In this document: in pieces, positions 11,736 through 20,522 of the stretch
How the letters are laid out: every line of letters begins with the position of its first letter
Numbering within the stretch: the stretch's first letter is position 1
Source of the DNA: Herbaspirillum sp. ASV7
Lineage (GTDB): Bacteria > Pseudomonadota > Gammaproteobacteria > Burkholderiales > Burkholderiaceae_D
Direction of reading: 5' to 3'
Assembly: GCF_016429215.1 (NCBI RefSeq)
Contig: NZ_JAELUH010000003.1
Span: 62,001-126,000, forward strand
DNA: 64,000 bases
Translations under genes and position numbers: made by a program
Notes under the pieces: generated by a model
Told to the model about the DNA's origin: nothing
Database searches by the model: none
What the model saw: the letters and a program-made list of their open reading frames with translations, nothing else

Positions 11736-12878
11736 ATGGATTATCGCACGCGAATCGTTTCTTCTCTGGCCGAGATCGGCCAGTCCCGCTGGGACAACCT
11801 ACTGGGGGCCCAGGAGGAGGCCAATCCCTTCCTCTCCTATGCCTTCCTGCATGCCCTGCACGAGAGTGGTTCGGCCTGCGCCGAGACCGGCTGGGAGCCG
11901 CAGTACCTGAGCCTGTGGCAGGACGATGCACTGGTGGCGGCCATGCCCTTGTATCGCAAGTTCCACTCCTATGGCGAATACGTCTTCGACTGGGCCTGGG
12001 CCGAGGCTTACCAGCGCCATGGTGTCGAGTACTACCCCAAGCTGCTCTCGGCCATTCCCTTCACGCCGGTGCGTGGAGCGCGCCTGCTGGCCGTGGACGA
12101 TAGCGCCAGATCGGCCCTGCTGGCGGCCCTGCAGGAACTGCAGCAGGCGCCCGGACATTCGTCCACCCATATCCTCTACCCGCCGCCGGACCAGGCCGAG
12201 ATGCTGGCCGAGGCCGGCTTTCTGCTGCGTAGCGGCGTGCAGTTCCACTGGCATAACGAAGGCTATGCCAGCTTTGCCGAATTCGTCGATACCCTGGACC
12301 GCAAGAAACGCAAGAACATCCTGGCCGAGCGCCGCAAGGTGGCCGAGCAAGGCATACGCTTCGTGTCGCTGCGCGGTTCCGAGATCGGCGAGCAGCACTG
12401 GCGCTTTTTCAACCGCTGCTATCGCCACACCTATTCGGCGCACTACTCCACGCCCTATCTGAACCTGGATTTCTTCCTGCGCATCGGCCAGAGCATGCCG
12501 CAGCACCTGCTGCTGACCCTGGCCCTGCGCGGCGACCAGCCGATTGCCTCCTCGCTGACCGTGCACGATCAGGACACTCTCTACGGTCGCTACTGGGGTG
12601 CGCTGGAACACATCCCCTGCCTGCACTTCGAGACTGCCTACTACCAGCCGCTGGAATTCTGCATCGCCGAGAAGATCACCTGGTTCGAAGGCGGTGCCCA
12701 GGGCGAGCACAAGATGGCGCGCGGTTTTCTGCCACAGAAGACCTGGTCGGCGCACTGGCTGGCGCACCCCGGTTTCTACGATGCGGTAGAGCACTTCCTG
12801 GCCCGCGAGGGCGGCGGCATCGATGGCTATATGTCGGAGCTGAACGAGCGCAACCCCTTCCGCCATCCCCTGCCCTGA
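11736..12878 (+). CDS. FemAB-like/GNAT-fold acyltransferase (DUF482, COG3146)
   Basis: A 380-residue cytoplasmic protein. Features of the family are the N-terminal [18 protein letters not shown], the middle [19 protein letters not shown] and the C-terminal [25 protein letters not shown], a region related to FemAB-type aminoacyl or acyl transferases. The family is often labelled peptidoglycan biosynthesis/recognition, but its substrate is not established. It is divergent from nadE with 125 bases between, and followed by a separate membrane protein gene. The ATG at 11736 fits the family N-terminus. Confidence 0.82.
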   Translation: MDYRTRIVSSLAEIGQSRWDNLLGAQEEANPFLSYAFLHALHESGSACAETGWEPQYLSLWQDDALVAAMPLYRKFHSYGEYVFDWAWAEAYQRHGVEYYPKLLSAIPFTPVRGARLLAVDDSARSALLAALQELQQAPGHSSTHILYPPPDQAEMLAEAGFLLRSGVQFHWHNEGYASFAEFVDTLDRKKRKNILAERRKVAEQGIRFVSLRGSEIGEQHWRFFNRCYRHTYSAHYSTPYLNLDFFLRIGQSMPQHLLLTLALRGDQPIASSLTVHDQDTLYGRYWGALEHIPCLHFETAYYQPLEFCIAEKITWFEGGAQGEHKMARGFLPQKTWSAHWLAHPGFYDAVEHFLAREGGGIDGYMSELNERNPFRHPLP

Positions 12879-12978
12879 TCGGGCCGCATCGGGCCCGAGC
12901 TGGACAGGGGCCTAAGTGTCAGCTAAGTCCGGCTCTGTATCGTCGACGACTCCGCGACCCTTACGCCAAGGAGCCAGC

Positions 12979-13734
12979 ATGACACCATACTCGCACGCCG
13001 CCGTCAAAGTTCCCGCAGTGACCCTGCTGTTCTGGGTCATCAAGATCGCCGCCACCACCCTCGGTGAAACCGCCGGCGACGCCGTCTCCATGTCCATGCA
13101 GCTGGGCTACCTGGTGGGCACGGCCATCTTCGCCGCCGTTTTCCTGCTGGCCGTGGTGGCGCAGATCCGCGCCCGCGCCTTCCATCCCTGGCTCTACTGG
13201 GCCACGATCGTGGCCACCACCACAGTCGGCACTACCCTGGCCGACTTCGCCGACCGCTCGCTGGGCATCGGCTATGCAGGCGGCGCCAGCCTGCTGCTGG
13301 GCCTGTTGCTGGTGTCGCTATTCATCTGGCATCGCACCCTGGGGTCGGTGTCGGTGAGCAGCATCAGCACGCCCAAGGCCGAGGTGTTCTACTGGGTCAC
13401 CATCATGTTCTCCCAGACCCTGGGCACGGCGCTGGGCGACTGGGTGGCCGACAGCGCCGGGCTGGGCTATACCGGTGCCGCAATGATCTTCGGGGCGCTG
13501 CTGCTCTTGATCGTGGTGATCCATTATTCCAGCCGGGTCTCGACGACGCTGCTGTTCTGGGCCGCCTTCATCCTGACCCGGCCGCTGGGCGCGGTGGTCG
13601 GCGATTTCCTGGACAAGCCGCATGCCCAGGGCGGGCTGGAGCTGAGCCGCTATGGCGCCTCGGCGGCACTGCTGGGCTTCATGCTGGTATGTCTGCTGGC
13701 GTTCCGCCAGAATGCGGCCCGCGCCACGCACTGA
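12979..13734 (+). CDS. COG4705-type membrane protein with four internal repeats
   Basis: A 251-residue integral membrane protein with about eight hydrophobic segments. It is built from four repeats, each holding a T-L/V-G-x3-G/A-D signature: TLGETAGDAVS near residue 27, TVGTTLADFAD near 80, TLGTALGDWVAD near 145 and PLGAVVGDFLD near 200. The Asp residues in membrane segments may bind an ion or proton, but no function is known. I start it at ATG 12979 because AAGGAG lies 5 bases upstream, although the frame is open from 12916. It stands between the acyltransferase and the iron-regulated block. Confidence 0.78.
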   Translation: MTPYSHAAVKVPAVTLLFWVIKIAATTLGETAGDAVSMSMQLGYLVGTAIFAAVFLLAVVAQIRARAFHPWLYWATIVATTTVGTTLADFADRSLGIGYAGGASLLLGLLLVSLFIWHRTLGSVSVSSISTPKAEVFYWVTIMFSQTLGTALGDWVADSAGLGYTGAAMIFGALLLLIVVIHYSSRVSTTLLFWAAFILTRPLGAVVGDFLDKPHAQGGLELSRYGASAALLGFMLVCLLAFRQNAARATH

Positions 13735-13786
13735 AGTCATAAAACAACAAACGGTACGCAACATCCTGGCAACCCCAGCATAAGAT

Positions 13787-13815
13787 TTGTAAATAGGAAT
13801 TGTTCGCAATATAAT
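13787..13815 (+). promoter_or_regulatory. Sigma-70 promoter of the sigma factor gene, possible Fur site
   Basis: TTGTAA at 13787-13792 and a perfect TATAAT at 13810-13815 are 17 bases apart. The palindrome ATTG-TTCG-CAAT (13799-13810) fills the spacer and touches the -10. That is where Fur acts on sigma factors of this class, but the match to a Fur box is weak. Confidence 0.65.
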
Positions 13816-13931
13816 CTAGGTCATCGCATCCTGGTCCTTGTATCGGGGTGGATCGCCTTGGTCCAGCCGCAGTCGCCACGACACAGTCGATTCAATTCAT
13901 CGTCTCGCTTGTTTCCGGCTCTGAACGTATC

Positions 13932-14444
13932 GTGGCTTATTCCAGCAATGCGCCCCTGGGCGACTCCATCGAGCAGGTCTACGGCAACCATCACGGTTGG
14001 CTGTACGGCTGGCTGTGGCGCCAGCTCGGCTCGCGCGAAGATGCCGCCGAGCTGGCCCAGGATACCTTCCTGCGCCTGCTGGCGGCACGCCAGGCGACGG
14101 TCCTGGCCGAGCCCCGCGCCTACCTGCGCACCGTGGCCCATGCACTGGTAGTCAATCACTGGCGCCGGCGCGACCTCGAACGCGCCTACCTGCAGGCATT
14201 GGCGCTGCGGCCCGAGCGCGAAGAACCCTCTCCCGAACAACGCGCCCTGGTCCTGGAAACCCTGGTGCGCATCGATACCATGCTCGATGGCCTGGCGACC
14301 AAGGTGCGCCGCGCCTTCCTGATGGCCCAGCTCGATGGCATGAGCTACCTGCAGATCGGGGCCGAACTCGGCGTCTCGGACCGCATGGTCAGGAAGTACA
14401 TGGCGCAAGCCATGCTGGCTTGCATGAGCCTGCTCGACGACTGA
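13932..14444 (+). CDS. fecI: FecI-type ECF sigma factor
   Basis: A 170-residue extracytoplasmic-function sigma factor for iron uptake. Region 2 reads LYGWLWRQLGSREDAAELAQDTFLRLL with the AYLRTVAHALVVNHWRRRDLERAYL continuation. Region 4 ends in MSYLQIGAELGVSDRMVRKYMAQAM. Both are FecI-like. It is followed after 15 bases by fecR and then by a TonB receptor with an N-terminal signalling domain, so it should transcribe the receptor gene in response to the siderophore. The start is uncertain: GTG 13932 gives the normal family length, while an in-frame GTG at 13848 would add 28 residues. Neither has a good ribosome site. Confidence 0.88.
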   Translation: MAYSSNAPLGDSIEQVYGNHHGWLYGWLWRQLGSREDAAELAQDTFLRLLAARQATVLAEPRAYLRTVAHALVVNHWRRRDLERAYLQALALRPEREEPSPEQRALVLETLVRIDTMLDGLATKVRRAFLMAQLDGMSYLQIGAELGVSDRMVRKYMAQAMLACMSLLDD

Positions 14445-14459
14445 ACATCTCCCTGCCCC

Positions 14460-15476
14460 ATGCCTGAACAGCTCCAGTCCTGCCCTCCCTCACGGATAGA
14501 CAACAAACCCTCCTTCATGCAATTGCAGCAGGCCGCCGAATGGTTCGCCACCCTGCGTGCCGAGGATGCCAGCGAGGCCGACCGCGTCCGCTGGCGCCAG
14601 TGGCTGAACCAGGACGATTGTCACCACGCAGCCTGGCGCCGGGTGGAGGCGGTCAATGCCGAATTCAACCTGCTCTCGCCGGTGATCGATCATCGGGTGC
14701 TGTCCCCGCAAGGCCGCAGTCGCCGCCGCGCGATCAAGACCCTGGCCTGGGTCGCCGCTGGCGTGGGCGTAGCCGGGACGCTCGGCCAGTCCGGCCAGTT
14801 GCGCGACTACGTCGCGGCCCTGCATGCGCAATACCGTACCGGCATCGGCCAGACCCGCCAGCAGCAGCTGGCCGACGGCTCGACGCTGTGGCTGAACACG
14901 GCCAGCGCGGCGGACGTGGACTTCGATGGCGCCTGGCGGCGCGTCATGCTGCACCGGGGCGAGCTGATGATCCAGACCGCGCATGACGCCCACCTGCCGC
15001 CGCGCCCGCTGGTGGTGGACGTGCGCGCCGGTCGCCTGCAGGCGCTGGGGACGCGCTTCCTGGTGCGCCTGGTCGATGGCGCCACCCTGCTCACGGTACT
15101 GCAGGGACAGGTCCGCATCACCCCGGCCGGGATGGCGGCGCCGGTGGTGGTGCAAGCCGGCACGCGCGTGCGCTTCACTGCAGACCTGGTCGAGGCAGCA
15201 CAACCGGCCGACGACAGCATGGCGGCCTGGTCGAGACACCTGTTCATGCCCGATGGCGTCCGGCTGGACGACTTCCTGGCCGAGCTGGGCCGCTATCGGC
15301 ACGGCTACCTGGGCTGTGCGCCCGAGGTGGCGGCGCTGCGCCTGGTGGGCGTCTACCCCCTGGACGACACCGATCGCGTGCTCCAGGCCCTGGAAGCCAC
15401 GCTGCCGGTCCGGGTGCGCCGCATCCTGCCCTGGTGGGTCAGCGTCGACGCTGCCCCTGCCCCGGCCCCGGCTTGA
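14460..15476 (+). CDS. fecR: FecR-type anti-sigma regulator
   Basis: A 338-residue inner-membrane regulator that relays receptor occupancy to FecI. The N-terminal cytoplasmic part shows the DUF4880 pattern QQAAEWFATLRAEDASEADR and RWRQWL. One hydrophobic segment follows (TLAWVAAGVGVAGTL, near residue 97). The periplasmic FecR domain has GQTRQQQLADGSTLWLNTAS and VMLHRGELMIQ. The C-terminal part (MPDGVRLDDFLAELGRYRHG) is the STN-contacting region of the family. It lies between sigma factor and receptor, in the usual order. Confidence 0.9.
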   Translation: MPEQLQSCPPSRIDNKPSFMQLQQAAEWFATLRAEDASEADRVRWRQWLNQDDCHHAAWRRVEAVNAEFNLLSPVIDHRVLSPQGRSRRRAIKTLAWVAAGVGVAGTLGQSGQLRDYVAALHAQYRTGIGQTRQQQLADGSTLWLNTASAADVDFDGAWRRVMLHRGELMIQTAHDAHLPPRPLVVDVRAGRLQALGTRFLVRLVDGATLLTVLQGQVRITPAGMAAPVVVQAGTRVRFTADLVEAAQPADDSMAAWSRHLFMPDGVRLDDFLAELGRYRHGYLGCAPEVAALRLVGVYPLDDTDRVLQALEATLPVRVRRILPWWVSVDAAPAPAPA

Positions 15477-15508
15477 CCCACCATGCGCCGGGGCCGCGTC
15501 CCCGCGCA

Positions 15509-15533
15509 GAAAATATTTTCCCGATTCCGGTTC
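15509..15533 (+). promoter_or_regulatory. Candidate FecI-dependent promoter of the receptor gene
   Basis: GAAAAT, then 17 bases, then TCC. This resembles the fecA promoter (GGAAAT-N17-TC) and lies about 60 bases before the receptor ATG, in the gap after fecR. Confidence 0.4.
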
Positions 15534-15595
15534 CGCTTTTTTGATCTCGATGGGCAATAGGAATAAACCACCAACGAGTTCAAGAAGGGCATCCC

Positions 15596-18061
15596 ATGCA
15601 AACACCCCGCTCCACCTCGCCGCAGATGCGGCTCGCGCCGCTGGCCGTGGCCGTCCACCTGGCCTGCATGACCCTGCCGCTGGTCCTGCCCGGCGCCGCC
15701 CTGGCGCAGCAGCCCACGCCCGGCCAGGCCAATCAGGCGCCCAAGCGCGCCTATGTGATCGCCGCCGGTCCGCTGGGGCAGGCCTTGCGCCAGTTCGCCG
15801 CCGACGCCAGCATCCTGTTGTCAGCCGATGCCCGCCTGGTGGAGGGCAAGACCTCCGCCGGCCTCAATGGCACCGTCTCGCCCGAACAGGGCCTGGAACG
15901 CCTGCTGGACGGCACCGGCCTGGTGGCGGCACCCCAGGGCGATGGCAGCTTCATCGTCATCAATTCCGGTGCCACCAGCGCCAGCGCCGATGGCAAGCTG
16001 CCGCAGGTGGCCGTGGTGGCCGCGCCCACCGGGGAAGCCGACGGTACCTATCGCGCCGTCCCGCATGCCTCGACCTTGCGTGGTGCGGCCACACCGCTGG
16101 AGATCCCCCAGATCGTCAACGTGGTGCCGGCGCAGGTGATCAAGGACCAGCGTCCGCGCAACCTGGACGATGCCCTGGCCGACGTCAGCGGCATCACCCA
16201 GGGCAATACCCTGGCCGGTACCCAGGACACCATCATGAAGCGCGGCTTCGGCGGCAACCGCGATGGCTCGGTCATGCGCAACGGCATGCCGCTGGTGCAG
16301 GGACGCGCCTTCAACGCCACCAGCGAAAGCGTGGAAGTGCTCAAGGGGCCGTCTTCCCTGCTCTATGGCCTGATGGATCCGGGCGGCGTGATCAACATCA
16401 TCACCAAGAAACCGTTGCTGCAGCAGTACAACGCCATCTCCTTCGGCGGCTCCACCTATGGTGATGGCAAGAACGGCGGCCAGCTCACGCTCGATACCAC
16501 CGGCCCCATCGGTGACTCCGGGCTGGCCTATCGCCTCATCGTCGACCGCACCGACCAGAACTACTGGCGCAACTTCGGCCAGATCCAGGAAACCGTGGTC
16601 GCGCCCTCGCTGGCCTGGTATGGCCGCGATACGCAGGTGGTGTTCCAGATGGAACAGCGCGAGTTCCTCTATCCCTTCGACCGTGGCACCGCCATCGATC
16701 CGCGCACCAACCGGCCCCTGGCCATTCCCGCCGAGCGCCGCCTGGACGAGCCCTACAACAACATGAAGGGCAGCAGCGAAACCGCACAGCTGACGGTGGA
16801 TCACCAGATCAATGCCGACTGGAAGGCCCACGTCGGCCTGAGCTACAACCGCGAAGTCTATGACGCCAACCAGTTGCGCATCACCGGCCTGAACGCCGCC
16901 GCCGGCACGCTCGCCCGCAGCAACGACGCCACCCACGGCGCGCTATCGACCGACAACTACGGCATCGCCTATGTGGATGGCAAGTTCGACCTGGGCGGCT
17001 TGCGCAATGACCTGCAACTGGGCGCCGACATCGAGTATCGCAAGATCTATCGCGCCGACCTGCTGCGCCAGACGGTGTCGGGCTCGTTCAACTACCTCAA
17101 TCCGGTCTACGGACGCCTGTCGCCCTCGACCACCGTCTCGGCCTCCGACAGCGACCAGACCGACCTGCTGCACAACCAGTCGCTGTTCGTGCAGGATGCG
17201 CTGCATCTGGGCCAGCGCTGGATCGTGGTGGGTGGTCTGCGCTTCCAGGACTACAGCCAGATGGCCGGACGCGGACGCCCCTTCAAGGCCAATACCAACC
17301 TGTCCGGCAACCAGTGGCTGCCGCGCGCCGGCCTGATCTACCAGCTCGACCCACAAGTCTCGCTGTATGCCAGCTATACCAAGTCGCTCAAGCCGACCTC
17401 CTCGATCGCTCCGCTGGCCAGCGGCGTGGTGATCGATTCGGCCGTGGCGCCGGAAGAGGCGACCTCGTGGGAGACCGGCGTGAAGTACGATAATCCGAGC
17501 GGATTGTCCGGCACCCTGGCGCTGTTCGACATCAAGAAGAAGAACGTGCTGGTCTCGCAATTCAACGCCAGCACCAACCTGACCGACTGGCGTACCTCGG
17601 GGGCGGCGCGCTCGCGCGGCGTGGAACTGGATGTGACCGGTCAGATCAGCAAGCGCCTGTCGTTGATCGGCAGCTACGCCTATCTGGATGCCAAGACCAC
17701 CGAGGATCCGCTCTATGCCGGCCTGCGCCTGTGGAACGTGGCCAGGCAGACGGCGGCCCTGAGCCTGGCCTATGACGTCGGTCCTATCGTCGGCGGCAGC
17801 GACAAGCTGCGCGTGGGCGGCGGCCTGCACTACGTGGGCGAGCGTCCGGGCGACTCGGCCAACAGCTTCATGCTGCCCGCCTATACGGTGGCCGATGCCT
17901 TCGCGACCTATGACACCAACATCGGCGGCAAGGCGGTCAAGTTCCAGTTCAACATCAAGAACCTGTTCAACAAGACCTACTACACCTCCAGTGCCAACCA
18001 GTACTTCGTCTCGCTGGGCGATGCGCGCCAGTTCTCGTTGCTGACCTCGGTGGAGTTCTGA
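15596..18061 (+). CDS. TonB-dependent siderophore receptor with signalling domain
   Basis: An 821-residue outer-membrane receptor. A signal peptide ends near residue 38 (GAALAQQ). An STN domain follows (PLGQALRQFAADASILLSAD to GDGSFIVIN, about residues 58-122), which marks the receptors that signal to FecR. The plug starts near 165 (EIPQIVNVVPAQVIKDQRP, LYGLMDPGGVINIITKKP). The 22-strand barrel ends with the terminal Phe in LLTSVEF. The RGVELDVTGQISKRLSL and NIKNLFNKTYYTSS segments are typical of hydroxamate-type receptors such as FhuE/FoxA-like proteins, but the ligand cannot be read from sequence. The next gene starts two bases after its stop. Confidence 0.92.
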   Translation: MQTPRSTSPQMRLAPLAVAVHLACMTLPLVLPGAALAQQPTPGQANQAPKRAYVIAAGPLGQALRQFAADASILLSADARLVEGKTSAGLNGTVSPEQGLERLLDGTGLVAAPQGDGSFIVINSGATSASADGKLPQVAVVAAPTGEADGTYRAVPHASTLRGAATPLEIPQIVNVVPAQVIKDQRPRNLDDALADVSGITQGNTLAGTQDTIMKRGFGGNRDGSVMRNGMPLVQGRAFNATSESVEVLKGPSSLLYGLMDPGGVINIITKKPLLQQYNAISFGGSTYGDGKNGGQLTLDTTGPIGDSGLAYRLIVDRTDQNYWRNFGQIQETVVAPSLAWYGRDTQVVFQMEQREFLYPFDRGTAIDPRTNRPLAIPAERRLDEPYNNMKGSSETAQLTVDHQINADWKAHVGLSYNREVYDANQLRITGLNAAAGTLARSNDATHGALSTDNYGIAYVDGKFDLGGLRNDLQLGADIEYRKIYRADLLRQTVSGSFNYLNPVYGRLSPSTTVSASDSDQTDLLHNQSLFVQDALHLGQRWIVVGGLRFQDYSQMAGRGRPFKANTNLSGNQWLPRAGLIYQLDPQVSLYASYTKSLKPTSSIAPLASGVVIDSAVAPEEATSWETGVKYDNPSGLSGTLALFDIKKKNVLVSQFNASTNLTDWRTSGAARSRGVELDVTGQISKRLSLIGSYAYLDAKTTEDPLYAGLRLWNVARQTAALSLAYDVGPIVGGSDKLRVGGGLHYVGERPGDSANSFMLPAYTVADAFATYDTNIGGKAVKFQFNIKNLFNKTYYTSSANQYFVSLGDARQFSLLTSVEF

Positions 18062-18063
18062 CG

Positions 18064-19155
18064 ATGCGCAACTTCTCCTGGATGGCCGCAGCTGCCCTGG
18101 CTGCCTCGTTGATGGCCAGCTCCGGGCTGGCATGGGCTGGCACCGACATGCCCGCCGTCTCGCTGCGCAGCGACGTGTTGCCCGGCACCGGGCATAGCTG
18201 GGGCACGGGCAGCCTGGATCCGACCCGCCCCTACCTGTTCCTGGCCCGGCGCGAAAACGGCCTCACCGTCTTCGATACCGACCGGAATGCGGTCGTCACT
18301 ACCCTCCCCGGCACAGCCGGCGCCAACGCGGTCGCCTTTGCGCCGGCACTGGACCTGGCCTTCGTGGCCTATATGGATGGCACGCTGGGCGTACTGAAGC
18401 TGTCGACGCTGACGCAGCTTCGGCGCCTCCCGATCGATAGCGGCAATCTCAACAACCTGGTCTTCGATGCCGTCAGCGGCAAGCTGCTCATCACCGGCGG
18501 TCGGCGCGCCGAGCGTTCCGACATCTGGCTGTTCGATCCTGCCAGCGGCCGGGTCGTGGCGCAGCGCAGCTTCGCCGCCCGCAAGTTCGATGCGCCGCTG
18601 GCACTGGCCGATGGCACGGTGCTGGTACCGCTGCGTGACGAGGGACGCGTCATGCGCCTGTCGGCAGCCACCCTGCAAGCGCTGCCGGGATGGGAGGGCA
18701 AGCGCTTTCCCGGCTGCGAACATCCGAGTGCGCTGGCCGCCGACGAGCAAGGGGGACGCCTGTTCATCGCCTGCCGGGGCAAGGCGCCGCAATTGTCGGT
18801 TGCCCGCCTCGACGACGGCACCGCGCTGGCCAGCTTGCCGGCCGCACCGGCCATCAATGCGCTGGCCTGGGATGGCGCGCGCCGGCTGCTGCTGCTCCCC
18901 AGCGGCAATGCCGCCAGGCTGGACCTGGTCCGGCTGGAGGAGGACGGCGCCACGCCGCGCTACCGTCCGCTCGGCTATGTCGGCACCCGACCATGGGCGC
19001 ACAACATGGCCTACGACCCGGTACGGGGCCGCGCCTTCCTGTTCACCATGGACTTCATCCAGCCGGCCCCGGATGCCAAGGGCGAGAAGGCCGACCCGGT
19101 CTTCCTGGCCGACAGCTTCACGGTACTGAGCGTGACCCTGGGCAGCGCCCGCTGA
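18064..19155 (+). CDS. Secreted beta-propeller-like protein
   Basis: A 363-residue exported protein with signal peptide MRNFSWMAAAALAASLMASS...AWA. The mature part shows repeated blade-like strands, for example LFLARRENGLTVFDTDRNAV, LAFVAYMDGTLGVLKLSTL, NAVAFAPALD and INALAWDGARRLLLLPSGN. These resemble YVTN/WD-type propellers. It follows the siderophore receptor with two bases between stop and start, so both are on one transcript and very likely act together. Possible roles are substrate handling in the periplasm or receptor accessory, but no function is established. It ends before a strong hairpin that separates it from the convergent ferric-binding protein gene. Confidence 0.7.
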   Translation: MRNFSWMAAAALAASLMASSGLAWAGTDMPAVSLRSDVLPGTGHSWGTGSLDPTRPYLFLARRENGLTVFDTDRNAVVTTLPGTAGANAVAFAPALDLAFVAYMDGTLGVLKLSTLTQLRRLPIDSGNLNNLVFDAVSGKLLITGGRRAERSDIWLFDPASGRVVAQRSFAARKFDAPLALADGTVLVPLRDEGRVMRLSAATLQALPGWEGKRFPGCEHPSALAADEQGGRLFIACRGKAPQLSVARLDDGTALASLPAAPAINALAWDGARRLLLLPSGNAARLDLVRLEEDGATPRYRPLGYVGTRPWAHNMAYDPVRGRAFLFTMDFIQPAPDAKGEKADPVFLADSFTVLSVTLGSAR

Positions 19156-19187
19156 GCATCCCGCCCCGCTCATCACGTTCCATGCAA

Positions 19188-19225
19188 AACGGCCGGCCGG
19201 TGCATTGCGCACCGCGCCGGCCGTT
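19188..19225 (-). terminator. Terminator of the ferric-binding protein gene
   Basis: Long hairpin: outer arms AACGGCCGGC / GCCGGCCGTT and inner arms CGGTGC / GCACCG. On the minus strand a TTTT follows. It may stop both convergent genes. Confidence 0.75.
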
Positions 19226-19248
19226 GACATCGGCAACTCCCGTGCAGC

Positions 19249-20283
19249 TTATTTGTAGCCCACCCGATCCAGCATCTGCAAGACCTTCTGCTGGTTGGCA
19301 CCGACGGCGCCGATGTTGATCACTTCGGCCTTGAACGAACCCATCTTGACCAGGGCAGGATTCTCGGTCTTCACGCTCTTGACCGCCGGCCATTCGTTAT
19401 TGCCTTCGGCGAAGTGGCGCTGGGCCGAATCACTGGCCAGGTATTCCAGGAACTGCACGGCCTCGGCCTTGTGCGGGGCATGCTTGGCCACGCCACCACC
19501 GGCGATGTTGACGTGCGCGCCATAGCTCTTCTGGTTGGGCCAGACGATGCCGACCTTCTCCATCAGGGCCACGTCTTCCGGCTTGGTGGAACGCAGCAGG
19601 CGGGCCACGTAGTAGGAGTTGGAAATGGCGACGCCACACTCACCCGAGCCGACCGCCTTGATCTGGTCGGTATCGCCGCCCACCGGCTGGCGCGCCTGGT
19701 TGGCAACCATGCCCTTCAAGATGGCTTCGGTCTTGGCAGCGCCATCGTGTTCCAGCAGCGCGCCGAACAGCGAGACGTTGTAGGGGTGCGAGCCGCTGCG
19801 GGTGCACAGCTTGCCCTTGTTCTTCGGGTCAGCCAAGGCTTCGTAGGTGTCCACGTCTTCCGGCTTGACGCTGGTCTTGTTGTAGACGATCACGCGGGCA
19901 CGGGTGGAGAAGCCGAACCACTGGGTGCCATCGCTGCCTTCCTTGCTATGCAGGTTGGCGGGGATACGCTCCTCCAGCAGCTTGGACTTGACCGGCTGGA
20001 ACAGGCCTTCGCTCTGCGCCTTCCACAGGCGTGCCGCATCCACCAGCAGGATCACGTCAGCCGGGCTGGAAGCGCCTTCGCTCTTCAGCCGTGCCAGGAT
20101 GCCGGCGTCGTCACCATCGATGCGGTTGATCTTGATGCCGGTGGTCTTGGTGAAGTCGGCGTAGAGCGCTTCGTCGGTCTGGTAGTGGCGCGCCGAATAG
20201 AGATTGAGCACCTTCTCCTGGGCGACGGCAGACAGGGCTGTCGCGACCAGCACGGCGCCGACAGCAAGTTGACGAGGGAACAT
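19249..20283 (-). CDS. Ferric-iron ABC transporter substrate-binding protein
   Basis: A 344-residue periplasmic binding protein of the FbpA/FutA/AfuA class. A signal peptide ends at AVAQ (residue 22). The mature start EKVLNLYSARHYQTDEALYADF is characteristic, with iron-ligand Tyr candidates in SARHY and the NSYYVARLL pair. QWFGFSTRARVIVYNK is another family block. It delivers ferric iron to an inner-membrane permease, but no permease or ATPase gene is adjacent, so the partners must be elsewhere. AAGGA precedes the ATG. It faces the siderophore receptor operon, which fits an iron-supply region. Confidence 0.9.
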   Translation of the reverse strand: MFPRQLAVGAVLVATALSAVAQEKVLNLYSARHYQTDEALYADFTKTTGIKINRIDGDDAGILARLKSEGASSPADVILLVDAARLWKAQSEGLFQPVKSKLLEERIPANLHSKEGSDGTQWFGFSTRARVIVYNKTSVKPEDVDTYEALADPKNKGKLCTRSGSHPYNVSLFGALLEHDGAAKTEAILKGMVANQARQPVGGDTDQIKAVGSGECGVAISNSYYVARLLRSTKPEDVALMEKVGIVWPNQKSYGAHVNIAGGGVAKHAPHKAEAVQFLEYLASDSAQRHFAEGNNEWPAVKSVKTENPALVKMGSFKAEVINIGAVGANQQKVLQMLDRVGYK

Positions 20284-20322
20284 GGACCATCCTTTTCAAA
20301 AAGAGTGAAATGAGCAATTCAG

Positions 20323-20349
20323 CGCCGCGGCAATGCGGCGTTTCTTTTT
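20323..20349 (+). terminator. Terminator-like hairpin on the strand opposite the ferric-binding leader
   Basis: CGCCGC / GCGGCG with a 6-base loop is followed on the plus strand by TTTCTTTTT. No plus-strand gene lies upstream, so what it would terminate is unclear. Confidence 0.4.
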
Positions 20350-20471
20350 GGCGCGGAGGGCGGTCCGGGATGTGGCTCCAGGTGGAACCGGTGGACGATG
20401 CGGTCGCGATGGGCGCTCTGGGGACGCCTCGTTAAGGATGTATGGTGATTGCGGTGCGAACACCGGCAGCG

Positions 20472-20500
20472 ACTATAACACAAACAAGAAGCATTATCAT
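20472..20500 (-). promoter_or_regulatory. Possible promoter of the ferric-binding protein gene with Fur-like sequence
   Basis: On the minus strand ATGATA and TATAGT are 17 bases apart, and GATGATAATG overlaps the upstream element like half a Fur box. It would leave a leader of about 180 bases. Weak. Confidence 0.3.
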
Positions 20501-20522
20501 CTCTGCCGGCTTGCCCCTGGGA

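Noticed and set aside
13799-13810. ATTG-TTCG-CAAT as a firm Fur box
   Set aside because: It is only an 8-base inverted match and does not follow the GATAAT repeat. Kept only as a possibility in the promoter entry.
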